DNA of 64,000 nucleotides from Roseateles oligotrophus. Its GTDB lineage: Bacteria > Pseudomonadota > Gammaproteobacteria > Burkholderiales > Burkholderiaceae_C. The stretch lies in the NCBI RefSeq assembly GCF_014204525.1, contig NZ_JACHLP010000004.1, positions 186,001 to 250,000 on the forward strand. Direction: 5' to 3'. This document shows, in pieces, positions 19,704 through 28,536 of this stretch (its first letter is position 1; each line of letters opens with the position of its first letter). A program made the translations under genes and the position numbers. The notes beneath the pieces were generated by a model that saw only the letters and a program-made list of their open reading frames with translations, ran no database searches and was not told the origin of the DNA.

Positions 19704-20828
19704 TCAGCGCAGTTGCAGATCATCGTCGCTGAAGCGGATGTTCAGCGGCTCGATCAGCAATTGCTTCTCGCCTTCTTCCAACTGGCCCGCGACCCAGGCC
19801 TCGATGCCGCAGGCCTTGGCCACCTCGACGCAGCGGGCAGCGTCCGCCGCCGGCACGAAGATCGCAAAGCCCGCGCCCATATTCAGCGTGGAGTAGGCCT
19901 CGCGGTCGTCCTGCTTGGCATGCTCTTGCATGAACTTGAGCACCTTTGTCACGGGCGGCACGGTGTGGATGCGATAGGTAAATTTGCCCGGGTGGCGCAG
20001 CAGCTTGCGCCAGCCGTGGCCGGTGATATTGGCGCAGTAATGCGGCTGGATGCCGGCCTTGAACAGGGCTTCGGTGACCGGCGAGTACAGCACGGTCGGG
20101 GCCAGCAAGGCCTCGCCGTAGGTCAGGCCTGCTTCGATCTCGGTCAGATAGCCCTGGGGCAGGCGCTCGACCAGCTTGCGCGCCAGCGACAGGCCGTTGG
20201 CATGGATGCCGCTGGAGGCCAGCAGCACGATGGCGTCGCCGGCAGCCAGCTTGTCGCCGACCGAGAGGCGCTCTTTCGGATTGATCAGGCCGGTGCAGGA
20301 GGCGGCCAGGTCGATGCGGCCGCTCTCGACGATGCCGGCCAGGGCGGGGGTTTCGCCGCCGCCCCAGGCGACCTGGCAGGTGTCGCAGGCACGCTTCCAG
20401 CCTTCGACCAGGCTTTGCGCGCGCTGCTTGTCGCCGAACCAGTCGGAGCCGCCGGCCGCCCAGTAAGCCTGCACGACCAGGGGCGTGGCGCCCACGGTGA
20501 TCAGGTCATTGATGGCCATGGCGATGGTGTCTTGCGCGATGCCGTCGTAATAGCTCTTGCCGGTCAGCTGGCGCATTTCGTCGGCCACCAGGGTCTTGGT
20601 GCCCAGGCACTCGACGATGGAGGCGATGTAGAAGGGTCCGACGTCGACCACATAGGCCGATTCGCCGCGCGAGGCCAGCACCTCGCTGAAGCCATGGCCG
20701 GCCAGATGGGCGCCGGTGGCGGCGGCCGCGCGCTGGGCGCTGATCTTCAGGGGGTCGATCAGGTCGTAGTTGACCCCGGCTTGTTCGTAGCTGAGGGTGT
20801 CGGGAGAGGAGGGGGCATGCGTGCTCAT
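19704..20828 (-). CDS. PurM/AIR-synthase superfamily protein, divergent
   Basis: 374-residue protein with the AIR synthase (phosphoribosylformylglycinamidine cyclo-ligase) fold pattern: N-terminal LSYEQAGVNYDLIDPLK, AINDLITVGATPLVVQAYW, VAWGGGETPALAGIVE, ALLASSGIHANGLSLA-like stretch (VLLASSGIHANGLSLARKL) and late STLNMGAGFAIFVP. The glycine-rich loop that reads GTDGVGTK in classical PurM is here IVECLGTKTL, so a residue of the nucleotide/metal site differs. It may be a second, specialised AIR synthase or a related ATP-dependent enzyme rather than the main purine-pathway copy, so no symbol is given. It is divergent from dnaX, 104 bases apart, with its own terminator and no purine genes nearby. 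Confidence 0.8.
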   Translation of the reverse strand: MSTHAPSSPDTLSYEQAGVNYDLIDPLKISAQRAAAATGAHLAGHGFSEVLASRGESAYVVDVGPFYIASIVECLGTKTLVADEMRQLTGKSYYDGIAQDTIAMAINDLITVGATPLVVQAYWAAGGSDWFGDKQRAQSLVEGWKRACDTCQVAWGGGETPALAGIVESGRIDLAASCTGLINPKERLSVGDKLAAGDAIVLLASSGIHANGLSLARKLVERLPQGYLTEIEAGLTYGEALLAPTVLYSPVTEALFKAGIQPHYCANITGHGWRKLLRHPGKFTYRIHTVPPVTKVLKFMQEHAKQDDREAYSTLNMGAGFAIFVPAADAARCVEVAKACGIEAWVAGQLEEGEKQLLIEPLNIRFSDDDLQLR

Positions 20829-20860
20829 GGGGCGCGATTATCGGTCAGGTCTGGGCTTGC

Positions 20861-20892
20861 GCGGCGCAGCTTGTCGGAACCCGCTGCGCCGC
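20861..20892. repeat. 10-bp perfect inverted repeat between divergent genes
   Basis: GCGGCGCAGC at 20861-20870 and its exact reverse complement GCTGCGCCGC at 20883-20892, with a 12-base loop, lie between the PurM-family start and the dnaX start. It could be an operator, a hairpin in either leader, or a small extragenic repeat. No T-run follows, so a terminator is unlikely. Confidence 0.45.
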
Positions 20893-20932
20893 CCCCCGGG
20901 AGTGGCGGTGCGCCGCCTTAGAATCCTCCCCC

Positions 20933-23140
20933 ATGAGTTACCAGGTTCTCGCGCGAAAGTACCGCCCCCACAGCTTTGAAGAGCTGGTGGGCCAGGAGCA
21001 TGTGGTGCAGGCCTTGGCCAATGCACTGACGCAGCAGCGCCTGCACCATGCCTATCTGTTCACCGGCACCCGCGGCGTGGGCAAGACCACGGTCTCGCGC
21101 ATCCTGGCCAAAAGCCTCAACTGCACCGGCCCCGATGGCCAGGGCGGCATTACTGCCAAGCCCTGCGGTGTCTGCGAGGCCTGCCGCGACATCGATGCGG
21201 GCCGTTTCGTCGATTATGTGGAGCTGGATGCCGCCTCCAACCGCGGCGTGGAGGAGATCTCCCAGCTGCTGGACCAGGCGGTCTACAAGCCGGTGATGGG
21301 CCGCTTCAAGGTCTATATGATCGACGAAGTCCATATGCTCTCCAACACCGCCTTCAACGCCATGTTGAAGACGTTGGAGGAGCCGCCGGACTACCTCAAA
21401 TTCGTGCTGGCCACCACCGACCCGCAGAAGGTGCCGGTCACCGTGCTGTCGCGCTGCCTGCAGTTCAATCTGCGGCCGATGGCGCCGCAAACCGTGCTGA
21501 GCCATCTGAGCCAGGTCCTGCAGGCCGAGAACGTGGCCGCCGATGCGGGTGCTTTGCGCCTGCTCTCGCGCGCGGCGCGCGGCTCCATGCGGGACGCCTT
21601 GTCGCTCACCGACCAGGCCATCGCTTTCGGTGCGGGTTCTTTGGTGGAGGACGGCGTGCGCCAGATGCTGGGTACGGTGGATCGCGGCCATGTGGTCGCC
21701 ATCCTGGACGCCTTGATCGCGGCCAGCGGCGTGGCCGTTGTGGCGCAGGCCGATACCTTGCGCGGCCTGGGCCTGTCGGCCGCCGGCACGCTGGAGGACC
21801 TGGCCGGCCTGCTGCAGCAGATGGCCGTGGCCCAGGTGGCGCCCGCTGCCCTGGATGAAACCGATCCCGACACGGCCGAAGCCCAGCGCCTGTCTGCCTT
21901 GCTGCCTGCCGACGAGATTCAGCTGATGTACAGCATGGCCTTGCATGGCCGGCAGGAGCTGGCCCTGGCGCCGGACGAATACGCCGGCCTGCTGATGGTC
22001 TTGCTGCGCATGCTCAGCTTCAGACCGCAAGGCGCGGGGCGCGCCGAGGGGGCGGCCATGGCCGCGCCGGCCCGTGTTTCGCGCGGCCCGCAGGCGGCGG
22101 CTGCGGCGCCGGTCGCCATGCCGCAGCGCAGCCCGATCGCCACTTCGCAGCATGGGTCTGCCGTATTGCAACAGAATCATGCCTCCTCGCAAGCGGCCCG
22201 GCCGGCCGTGACCGTGCAGGCCGCGGCCCCCGCGGCGGCCGTCGAAGAGGCGCCGCCCGAAGAACCTCCGGCTGCGCCTCAGGCCTCGCCCGAGCCGGCA
22301 GCTGAGCTGGCCCCGGCCCCGGCCGAGTCACCAGTGCCGGCTGCCGTATGCACGGCACCATCGCCTGCCGGGCCTCCCGTGGTGGCGGAGCCCGCTCAGC
22401 CGCTGGCGCCTGCTGCGCCCAGTGTGGACGCCAGTGCCTCGCCAGCGGCTGGCCTGCGCCGGCCCTTGGCGGAAAACGGCGGTGGGCATAGCGCCCGCCT
22501 GCGTCCGCGCGCCGTCGTACACAAGGCCGAGCCCGAACCCGAGGACGGCGCTGGCCAAGATGAGCCGCCGCCCTGGTTGGATGCGCCGATGGGGGAGGAA
22601 GAGGCTGGGGCGTTTGCGGGCCCGCAAGCTGCAGAAGAAGATTTTGATGAAGGCCAAGGCAGCAATGCCGCGGCCGTGCGCGCCCCGCGCGACGCGGCCG
22701 TGCGTCGGGCCTACCAGTCCACCGCAGGCGAGGATGTGCCCCTGCAGCCCACGCCCCTGGGCGAACTCTGGGCCGAGCAGATCCGCCCCATGGGTCTGGC
22801 CGCGCTAACGCGTGAACTGGCCGTGCGCTCGCAATGCGTGGGCCGTGAGGATGACGGCGACACGGTGATCTGGCGCCTGCGGGTGGAGCGAGAATCGCTG
22901 CGCCAGCCGGTTTTGCAGGACAAGCTGCAGGCCGCGCTGGAAGCGGCCATGCAGCGCAAGGTGCGGATCGAGCTGGAGGCCGGCGTGGCCCATGATTCGC
23001 CGGCGCTGCGCGATGCTGCGCTGACGCAGGCTCGCCAGCGCGAGGTGGAGCAGATCGTCATCCGCGACCCGCTGGCCCAGGCCTTGATGGCGCAGTTCAA
23101 GACGGCCCGCATCGTGCCGGGCTCAATCAAATCCCATTGA
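20933..23140 (+). CDS. dnaX: DNA polymerase III subunit tau/gamma
   Basis: Clamp-loader ATPase that loads the sliding clamp and ties the replicase to the helicase. 735 residues. Seen: N-terminal [20 protein letters not shown], Walker [10 protein letters not shown] near residue 44, the zinc module CGVCEACRD near 80, Walker B with MIDEVHML near 133 and sensor-1 region [18 protein letters not shown] long Ala/Pro/Glu-rich linker (about 370-600) precedes the C-terminal tau part that contacts the polymerase. No A-rich slippery run like that of Escherichia coli was seen, so a frameshift-made gamma is not supported. It heads the conserved dnaX-ybaB-recR block. Confidence 0.96.
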   Translation: MSYQVLARKYRPHSFEELVGQEHVVQALANALTQQRLHHAYLFTGTRGVGKTTVSRILAKSLNCTGPDGQGGITAKPCGVCEACRDIDAGRFVDYVELDAASNRGVEEISQLLDQAVYKPVMGRFKVYMIDEVHMLSNTAFNAMLKTLEEPPDYLKFVLATTDPQKVPVTVLSRCLQFNLRPMAPQTVLSHLSQVLQAENVAADAGALRLLSRAARGSMRDALSLTDQAIAFGAGSLVEDGVRQMLGTVDRGHVVAILDALIAASGVAVVAQADTLRGLGLSAAGTLEDLAGLLQQMAVAQVAPAALDETDPDTAEAQRLSALLPADEIQLMYSMALHGRQELALAPDEYAGLLMVLLRMLSFRPQGAGRAEGAAMAAPARVSRGPQAAAAAPVAMPQRSPIATSQHGSAVLQQNHASSQAARPAVTVQAAAPAAAVEEAPPEEPPAAPQASPEPAAELAPAPAESPVPAAVCTAPSPAGPPVVAEPAQPLAPAAPSVDASASPAAGLRRPLAENGGGHSARLRPRAVVHKAEPEPEDGAGQDEPPPWLDAPMGEEEAGAFAGPQAAEEDFDEGQGSNAAAVRAPRDAAVRRAYQSTAGEDVPLQPTPLGELWAEQIRPMGLAALTRELAVRSQCVGREDDGDTVIWRLRVERESLRQPVLQDKLQAALEAAMQRKVRIELEAGVAHDSPALRDAALTQARQREVEQIVIRDPLAQALMAQFKTARIVPGSIKSH

Positions 23141-23159
23141 ATTCAAAGGAGTAGTGAAA

Positions 23160-23486
23160 ATGATGAAGGGTCAACTCGCCGGCTTGATGAAACAAGCCCA
23201 GGCCATGCAAGACAATCTGAAGAAGGCGCAGGAAGAACTGGCGCATGTGGAGGTGGAGGGCCAGTCCGGCGCCGGCCTGGTCAAGGTCTTGATGACCTGC
23301 AAGAACGACGTCAAGCGCGTCACCATCGACCCCAGCCTGCTGGCGGACGACAAGGACATGCTGGAAGACCTGGTGGCCGCCGCCTTCAACGACGCGGTGC
23401 GCCGGGCCGAAGAGGTCAGCGCGCAGAAGATGGGCAAGCTGACCGCCGGCATGCCCATGCCTCCCGGCATGAAGTTCCCGTTCTGA
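23160..23486 (+). CDS. YbaB/EbfC-family nucleoid-associated protein
   Basis: Small DNA-binding protein (about 108 residues) that forms dimers and is found next to dnaX and recR in many bacteria. Seen: [19 protein letters not shown], a helical start, then the strand-rich centre with [18 protein letters not shown] and a C-terminal [11 protein letters not shown]. The ATG at 23160 is preferred to the in-frame GTG at 23154 because AAGGAG at 23147-23152 then sits seven bases upstream. It starts 19 bases after dnaX, clearly in the same transcript. Confidence 0.93.
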   Translation: MMKGQLAGLMKQAQAMQDNLKKAQEELAHVEVEGQSGAGLVKVLMTCKNDVKRVTIDPSLLADDKDMLEDLVAAAFNDAVRRAEEVSAQKMGKLTAGMPMPPGMKFPF

Positions 23487-23580
23487 TGGCCCACCCCCGC
23501 GGCGCTGCGCGCCACCCCCTCAAGGGGGCGAGCCCGGTGGCCCGGCGGAGCCGGATCCACGGCCTCTGCTGGGCTGCGTT
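23487..23580. repeat. Extragenic REP-like palindromic element
   Basis: The ybaB-recR gap holds a GC-rich element with a CCCCCT-CA-AGGGGG hairpin at 23515-23528, followed by a second short palindrome (CCGGC-GGA-GCCGG). The wording (CTCAAGGGGGCG then GCCCGGCGGAGCCGG) is like a family of short intergenic repeats I recall from Burkholderiales genomes. Only one copy was seen in this window, so repeat status rests on recall. Confidence 0.4.
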
Positions 23581-23615
23581 TGGCTGGCGCCACGATTTGG
23601 CGGGTATTGGGAGTT

Positions 23616-24197
23616 ATGAGCGTTCTTGAGCAATTGATCGAGGCGCTCAAGCGCCTGCCCGGCGTGGGCCAGAAGTCGGCCCAGCGCATGGCCTACCACC
23701 TGCTGCAGCACGACCGCGAGGGCGCGCGCAGTCTGGCCCTGGCCTTGCAGGCGGCGGCCGAGCAAATCGGCCACTGCCAGCGCTGCCACACCTTCAGTGA
23801 AACCCCGTTGTGCGGCATCTGTGCCGACCCGGCGCGGGATGCCCGCCTGCTCTGCGTGGTGGAGTCGCCGGCCGACCAGGCGGCGCTGGAGCGCAGCAAC
23901 TCCTACAAAGGCTATTACTTCGTACTGCTGGGTCGCATCAGCCCGCTGGACGGCGTGGGCGTGCGCCAGATCGGCGCGACCGAGCTTTTGCAGCGGGCCG
24001 CAGAAACCGCGGTGGAGGAGGTCATTCTGGCCACCAGCTTCACCGCCGAGGGCGAGGCCACGGCCCATGTGCTGGCCGAGGCCTTGCGCTCGCGCGGCAT
24101 CCGCGTCACCCGTTTGGCGCGCGGCGTGCCGGTGGGCAGCGAGCTGGAGTATGTGGATCTGGGCACCATTGCCCATGCCCTGGTGGACAGGCGCTGA
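23616..24197 (+). CDS. recR: Recombination mediator RecR
   Basis: RecFOR-pathway protein that helps load RecA at gaps. 193 residues. Seen: helix-hairpin-helix start [20 protein letters not shown], the zinc finger [16 protein letters not shown] near residue 57, Toprim motif [14 protein letters not shown] near 80, and the C-terminal [18 protein letters not shown]. The ATG at 23616 (MSVLEQL) matches the usual RecR start; an in-frame TTG at 23580 would extend into the repeat-containing spacer. Third in the dnaX-ybaB-recR block. Confidence 0.96.
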   Translation: MSVLEQLIEALKRLPGVGQKSAQRMAYHLLQHDREGARSLALALQAAAEQIGHCQRCHTFSETPLCGICADPARDARLLCVVESPADQAALERSNSYKGYYFVLLGRISPLDGVGVRQIGATELLQRAAETAVEEVILATSFTAEGEATAHVLAEALRSRGIRVTRLARGVPVGSELEYVDLGTIAHALVDRR

Positions 24198-24226
24198 ATT
24201 TCTTCAAACCCGCGAGGACTTTTCCG

Positions 24227-24622
24227 ATGAACATCGCCTACTCCAGCATCATCGTCGCCTGCCTGCTGCCCATTGTGTGTGCGGGCCTGGCCAAGTCAGG
24301 TGGCTTCGGTCGCTCGCGCCGCGAGGGCGGCTACGACAATCACGACCCTCGCGCCTGGCTGGCTCGGCAAAGCGGCTGGCAGGCACGGGCGAATGCGGCT
24401 CAGGCGAATAGCTTCGAGGCCTTGCCGCTCTTCATCGCGGGCGTGCTGGTGGCGCATCAGCTCAAGGCGCCGCAGGCCACGGTAGACGCACTGGCCCTGG
24501 GTTTTCTGGCGGCGCGTGCCGTCTATATCTGGCTCTATGTGGCCGACAAACCCAGCCTGCGTTCCCTGGTCTGGTTCATCGGCTTGGGCTGCAGCGTGGC
24601 GCTGTTCTTCAGCGCCCACTGA
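24227..24622 (+). CDS. MAPEG-family membrane protein
   Basis: Four-helix membrane protein of the MAPEG family (eicosanoid/glutathione metabolism-type), 131 residues. Seen: an N-terminal membrane helix (YSSIIVACLLPIVCAGLAK), the family-typical NHDPRAWLARQSGW and ARANAAQANSFEALPLF segment near residues 40-68, and two to three further hydrophobic helices to the end. Bacterial members are poorly characterised; glutathione-dependent activity is inferred only from the family. The ATG at 24227 follows GAGGACTTTTCCG. It lies 29 bases behind recR and ends nine bases from the convergent mltD gene. Confidence 0.85.
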   Translation: MNIAYSSIIVACLLPIVCAGLAKSGGFGRSRREGGYDNHDPRAWLARQSGWQARANAAQANSFEALPLFIAGVLVAHQLKAPQATVDALALGFLAARAVYIWLYVADKPSLRSLVWFIGLGCSVALFFSAH

Positions 24623-24631
24623 ACTGCCCAA

Positions 24632-26299
24632 TCAACGCTGACGGGATTCCCCGTTGCCTTGGGCCGATGCGGTGACCTGACGGCCATTCGAATGGGCCTT
24701 GGCCGGACGGCTGTTCTTGGCCGGTCTGGCCGTGCGGCCGCTCTGCGCCGTTTGCACCGTCCGGCCCTTGGCCTGGGCCTTGCTTCGCTGCGGAGCTTGC
24801 GCGCTGCGCGTGCTGGCTTTTGCCGAGACCGGCGTGTAGACCACCACCATCTGGCCGGGCTTGAAGCGGGCCGAGGCGCCCACCTTGTTCCACTGCGCCA
24901 CTTGGGCCGCGCTGACGCGGTAGCGGGCGGCGATGGCGGCCACCGTGTCGCCCTTGCCGGCCTTGACGCTTTGCCGGCGCAGCGGCGGCACATCGGGGGC
25001 GAAGGCGAGGCTGGCGTTGTCGGCCAGGTGTTCGGAGACATCGTCATCCCGGTGCGATGTGCGTGAGACCAGCAGGGTCGAGCCCTGCTTGACCAGCATG
25101 CGCGGCGGGATCTTGTTGATGTCCAGCAACTGCGCCTCGGGCATGCCGACCTGACGGGCCGCTTCAGCGGACTTCATGGTGCGCGGCACCACCCAGGCCG
25201 TCCAACTGGCCAGCGGGCCGCGGTGGGCGGCCAGATTGAGGGCGAAGGCGCTGGCGTTGTCGTAAGGCAGCAGCACCTGGGTGGTCTTGGCCGCCAGCAT
25301 CACCGGCTTGTTCATCTGCGGGTTGAACTGCTTGAACTCATCCACGCTCAGGCCGGCCAGACGGGCGGCCACGGCCACATCCATATCGCGGTCGATATTG
25401 ACGCTGAGGAAATAGGGGTGGTTGGCCACCGGCGGCAGGCGGAGATTGAACTTCTCGGGCGCCAGCACGATGTTCTTGACGGCCTGCAGCTTGGGGACGT
25501 AGTAGCGCGTCTCATCGGGCATGCGCAGGCTCTCGTAGTCGGTGGCCAAGCCGGCCTTGAGATTGCGGTCGATGGCGCGCTGCACATTGCCCTGGCCCCA
25601 GTTGTAGGCGGCCAGCGCCAGATGCCAGTCGCCGAAGCGCTTGTGCAGGCGGCCCAGATAGTCCAGCGCGGCGCGGGTGGAGGCCAGCACATCGCGTCTG
25701 TCATCACGGAAGATGTTTTGCTTGAGCGCGAAATCCTTGCCCGTCACCGGCATGAACTGCCACATGCCCGAGGCCTTGGCGCTGGACAGGGCTTGCGGGT
25801 TGAAGGCGCTCTCGATGAAGGGCAGGAGGGCCAGCTCGGCCGGCATGTCGCGCTTGTTCACCTCTTCGATGATGTGGAAAAGATAACGGCTGCCTCGCTC
25901 GGTCATGCGGTCCACATAGTCGGGGCGGCTGCTGTACCAGTTCTCGGCCTTGCGCACCAAGTCGTTGTCCAGGTCCGCCATCGCAAAGCCGCCGCGCACC
26001 CGCACCCACAGGTCCTCGCGGGCCTGCAAGGCATCCAGGTCGATGGCGAAGCCGGGGTTCAGGCTGTCTTCCAGCAGGCCACTGGCGGCCTCGGTCCTGG
26101 CGCTGTCGGGCGTGGCGGCCTTGGCCACGGCCTGGGTGCCCGAGCTGCTGGCGAAGCTGCGTGTCTGCGCATGGCGGTCATTGGCCCGGGTGGCCGTGCT
26201 GCCCTCGTCGGTCGGGCCGGGTTGGGTGCTGGCACAGCCGCTCAGCAGCAGGCCGATCAGGGCGAGGAGGGAGAAATGCCGTTGCGGGGATGCGCTCAT
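24632..26299 (-). CDS. mltD: Membrane-bound lytic murein transglycosylase D
   Basis: Lipoprotein that cleaves peptidoglycan glycan strands to 1,6-anhydro ends in the periplasm. 555 residues. Seen: lipobox LLLSGCAST near residue 22, SLT catalytic domain with the active glutamate in LPFIESAFNPQALS near 161 and SGMWQFMPVTG, AYNWGQGNVQRAI, and a LysM module near 430-480 (VKAGKGDTVAAIAARYRVS). After this comes a basic low-complexity tail (KAQAKGRTVQTAQSGRTAR) of about 60 residues, longer than in many homologues. The ATG at 26299 overlaps the gloB stop as ATGA, so translation is coupled. An in-frame start six codons upstream is less likely. Confidence 0.92.
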   Translation of the reverse strand: MSASPQRHFSLLALIGLLLSGCASTQPGPTDEGSTATRANDRHAQTRSFASSSGTQAVAKAATPDSARTEAASGLLEDSLNPGFAIDLDALQAREDLWVRVRGGFAMADLDNDLVRKAENWYSSRPDYVDRMTERGSRYLFHIIEEVNKRDMPAELALLPFIESAFNPQALSSAKASGMWQFMPVTGKDFALKQNIFRDDRRDVLASTRAALDYLGRLHKRFGDWHLALAAYNWGQGNVQRAIDRNLKAGLATDYESLRMPDETRYYVPKLQAVKNIVLAPEKFNLRLPPVANHPYFLSVNIDRDMDVAVAARLAGLSVDEFKQFNPQMNKPVMLAAKTTQVLLPYDNASAFALNLAAHRGPLASWTAWVVPRTMKSAEAARQVGMPEAQLLDINKIPPRMLVKQGSTLLVSRTSHRDDDVSEHLADNASLAFAPDVPPLRRQSVKAGKGDTVAAIAARYRVSAAQVAQWNKVGASARFKPGQMVVVYTPVSAKASTRSAQAPQRSKAQAKGRTVQTAQSGRTARPAKNSRPAKAHSNGRQVTASAQGNGESRQR

Positions 26300-27099
26300 C
26301 TGAAGTCGTTCTTCCATTGCCGCAAGCGGCCGAATGTGTCGATGGAGGGGGCGCTGTCGGCCGCCGCGGGGTCTTGCGCGGCCACGGCCGCCCTCACCGT
26401 GGTTTCGCCGCAGCGCAAAAAGGGGTTGATCTGCAACTCAAGCGCCAGCGTCGAGGGCAGGGTGGGCAGGCCTTGCTCGCGCTGCTGCAGGCACCAGGCC
26501 TGGTAGTCGCGCAAGGCCTGGTTATCGGGCTCGATATGGCGGGCGAAGCGCAGATTCGACAAGGTGTATTCATGGGTGCAGAACACCCGGGTGGCGGCGG
26601 GCAGGGCGGCCAGCTTTTGCAAGGAGTGGTACATCTGCGCCGGCGTGCCCTCGAACAAGCGACCGCAGCCACCGGAGAACAAGGTGTCGCCGCAGAACAG
26701 GGCCGGCGCCGCTACGGCTCCCGGCTCGGCCAAGAGGAAGGCGATATGGCCCAGGGTGTGGCCGGGCACCTCCAGCACCTCGAACTGCCGGCCCAGCAGG
26801 GGGATGCGATCGCCCTCGGAGACCCGGACGCAGGGTTCGGGCAGGGTCTCGCGGGCGGGGCCGTAGACCGGCACCGAGAAGGCCTCGCGCAAGGCGGCGA
26901 CGCCACCGACATGATCGGGGTGGTGATGGCTTACTAGAATGCCAGCCAGGCGGAGGGATTGCGCCGCCAGGGCTGCAAACACCGGGCTCGCATCACCCGG
27001 ATCGACCACGAGGGCTTGGTGGCCGTCGTGGAGCATCCAGATGTAGTTGTCCGCGAAGGCGGGGACTGCGGCAATGCTGAGGGGATCGACTCGTTCCAT
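26296..27099 (-). CDS. gloB: Hydroxyacylglutathione hydrolase (glyoxalase II)
   Basis: Binuclear-metal hydrolase of the metallo-beta-lactamase fold that splits S-lactoylglutathione to lactate and glutathione, the second step of methylglyoxal detoxification. 267 residues. Seen: start VDPLSIAAVPAFADNYIWML, typical of GloB, metal motif SHHHPDHVGG near residue 56 (Ser in place of the first Thr), VPGHTLGHIAF, LFCGDTLFSGGCGR and VFCTHEYTLSNLRFA. It overlaps mltD by four bases and is divergent from the methyltransferase gene, an arrangement common in beta- and gammaproteobacteria. Confidence 0.94.
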   Translation of the reverse strand: MERVDPLSIAAVPAFADNYIWMLHDGHQALVVDPGDASPVFAALAAQSLRLAGILVSHHHPDHVGGVAALREAFSVPVYGPARETLPEPCVRVSEGDRIPLLGRQFEVLEVPGHTLGHIAFLLAEPGAVAAPALFCGDTLFSGGCGRLFEGTPAQMYHSLQKLAALPAATRVFCTHEYTLSNLRFARHIEPDNQALRDYQAWCLQQREQGLPTLPSTLALELQINPFLRCGETTVRAAVAAQDPAAADSAPSIDTFGRLRQWKNDFR

Positions 27100-27134
27100 G
27101 CAGCCTTTTAAGTAGCCTTTTTGCAGCGAGATTC

Positions 27135-27911
27135 ATGACACGCGAAGCCTCAATTATAGAGTTGGGCGCCTGGCTGCAAACACCGCCGGGCCGCTATCTG
27201 CTGGACTGGGAGCAGGCGCAGTTCGATGCCGCCGTGGCCGATCTGTTCGGCTTCCATGCCCTGCAGCTGGGCCTGCCCGAATTGCCGGGCCTGCGCGCCA
27301 ACCGCATGCCGCATCGCTGGCTGGGTGCCGAGCAGGCGGCCGGCAGCGCTGCTGCGCCGGCGGCCGTCCAGCTGGACCTCTTGTGCGATTTCGACGCCCT
27401 GCCTTTTGACAGCAATAGCCTGGACCTGATCCTGCTGCCCCACGCCCTGGAACTGGCACACGACCCCCACCAGGCCTTGCGCGAGGTGGAGCGGGTGCTG
27501 AGGCCGGAGGGGCGGCTGGTGATCTCGGGCCTGAACCCGGCCAGCCTGTGGGGCTTGAGGCAGAATCTGGGCCGCTATTCTCCGGGCCAGTCGCCACTGT
27601 TTTTGCCCCAGCAAGGCGAGTTCATCGGCTACTGGCGCTTGCGCGACTGGCTGCGCCTGCTCAGCTTGGAGGTTGGGGCGGCCCATTTCGGCGCCTACAG
27701 CCCACCTTTGCGCACGGCGCGCTGGCTGGAGCGCTGGGCCTGGATCGAGCCTTTGGGGGCGCGCTGGTGGCCGGTGCTGGGGGCGGTGTACTTCCTGGTC
27801 GCGGTCAAGCGCGTGCGCGGCATGCGCCTGGTCGGGCTGGAGCGGCGCTCCAAGCCCAAACGGACGGCTGCCGCCCCGGTGGTGGCCACGCATCAACACA
27901 AAACCAAATAA
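27135..27911 (+). CDS. Class I SAM-dependent methyltransferase
   Basis: 258-residue protein with a Methyltransf_11-type core. Seen: DLLCDFDALPFDSNSLDLIL near residues 86-106, the post-motif II region that holds the acidic and LPHALE segments, followed by ALREVERVLRPEGRLVISG near 116-135, the classical motif III strand. The first glycine-rich motif is weak. The substrate is unknown; homologues sit between gloB and rnhA in many proteobacteria, where they are called simply SAM-dependent methyltransferase. The C-terminus is basic and Lys/Arg rich. It is divergent from gloB (35 bases) and 27 bases ahead of rnhA. Confidence 0.85.
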   Translation: MTREASIIELGAWLQTPPGRYLLDWEQAQFDAAVADLFGFHALQLGLPELPGLRANRMPHRWLGAEQAAGSAAAPAAVQLDLLCDFDALPFDSNSLDLILLPHALELAHDPHQALREVERVLRPEGRLVISGLNPASLWGLRQNLGRYSPGQSPLFLPQQGEFIGYWRLRDWLRLLSLEVGAAHFGAYSPPLRTARWLERWAWIEPLGARWWPVLGAVYFLVAVKRVRGMRLVGLERRSKPKRTAAAPVVATHQHKTK

Positions 27912-27938
27912 GCAAGCAAGAAAGAAAGCTCAGTCTCC

Positions 27939-28418
27939 ATGAATCAAGCCAGCCCCGCCGCCGCGCGCCCCGCCATGCCCAAACCCCAGGTCGTGATCTA
28001 TACCGACGGCGCCTGCAAGGGCAACCCTGGCCGGGGCGGCTGGGGCGCCTGGCTGAAGGCGGGCGAGCATGAGAAAGAGCTGTTCGGCGGCGAGGCCAAC
28101 ACCACCAATAACCGCATGGAGCTGACCGCCCCCATCGAGGCCCTGGCCTCGCTCAAGCGCAGCTGCCAGATCATCATCTACACCGATAGCGAATACGTGC
28201 GCAAAGGCATCACCGAGTGGATAGGCGGCTGGCAGCGGCGGGGCTGGAAGACGGCCGACAACAAGCCGGTCAAGAACGCCGAGCTCTGGCAGCGCCTGCA
28301 GGCCCTGGAAAAGCTGCATCAGGTCGAGTGGCGCTGGGTCAAGGGCCATGCCGGCGACCCCGGCAATGAGCGGGCCGATGCCCTGGCCAACAAGGGCGTC
28401 AGCGCGGCTGCTCGCTGA
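27939..28418 (+). CDS. rnhA: Ribonuclease HI
   Basis: Endonuclease that degrades the RNA strand of RNA-DNA hybrids. 159 residues, normal length. Seen: catalytic aspartate in [17 protein letters not shown] near residue 19, glutamate in [13 protein letters not shown], aspartate in [13 protein letters not shown] and the C-terminal [19 protein letters not shown] with the last metal-binding aspartate. The protein has a slightly longer N-terminus ([15 protein letters not shown]) than Escherichia coli. It follows the methyltransferase, the conserved order in related genomes; the usual downstream dnaQ is not present here. Confidence 0.96.
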   Translation: MNQASPAAARPAMPKPQVVIYTDGACKGNPGRGGWGAWLKAGEHEKELFGGEANTTNNRMELTAPIEALASLKRSCQIIIYTDSEYVRKGITEWIGGWQRRGWKTADNKPVKNAELWQRLQALEKLHQVEWRWVKGHAGDPGNERADALANKGVSAAAR

Positions 28419-28536
28419 GTATTTGCCCGGCCTGTGCGCAGGCCAGGCGCCGTTGAGCCCCCCCAGCCCGTATTTCAAGCCCTTGGCCCTTGCCGATTCA
28501 TCGTGAGCGGATAGAGTTCCGCGCTCGGAGAATCGA

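Noticed and set aside
20933-23140. A programmed frameshift site in dnaX making gamma.
   Set aside because: No run of A's like A-AAA-AAG was seen after the ATPase domain, so only tau-length is supported.
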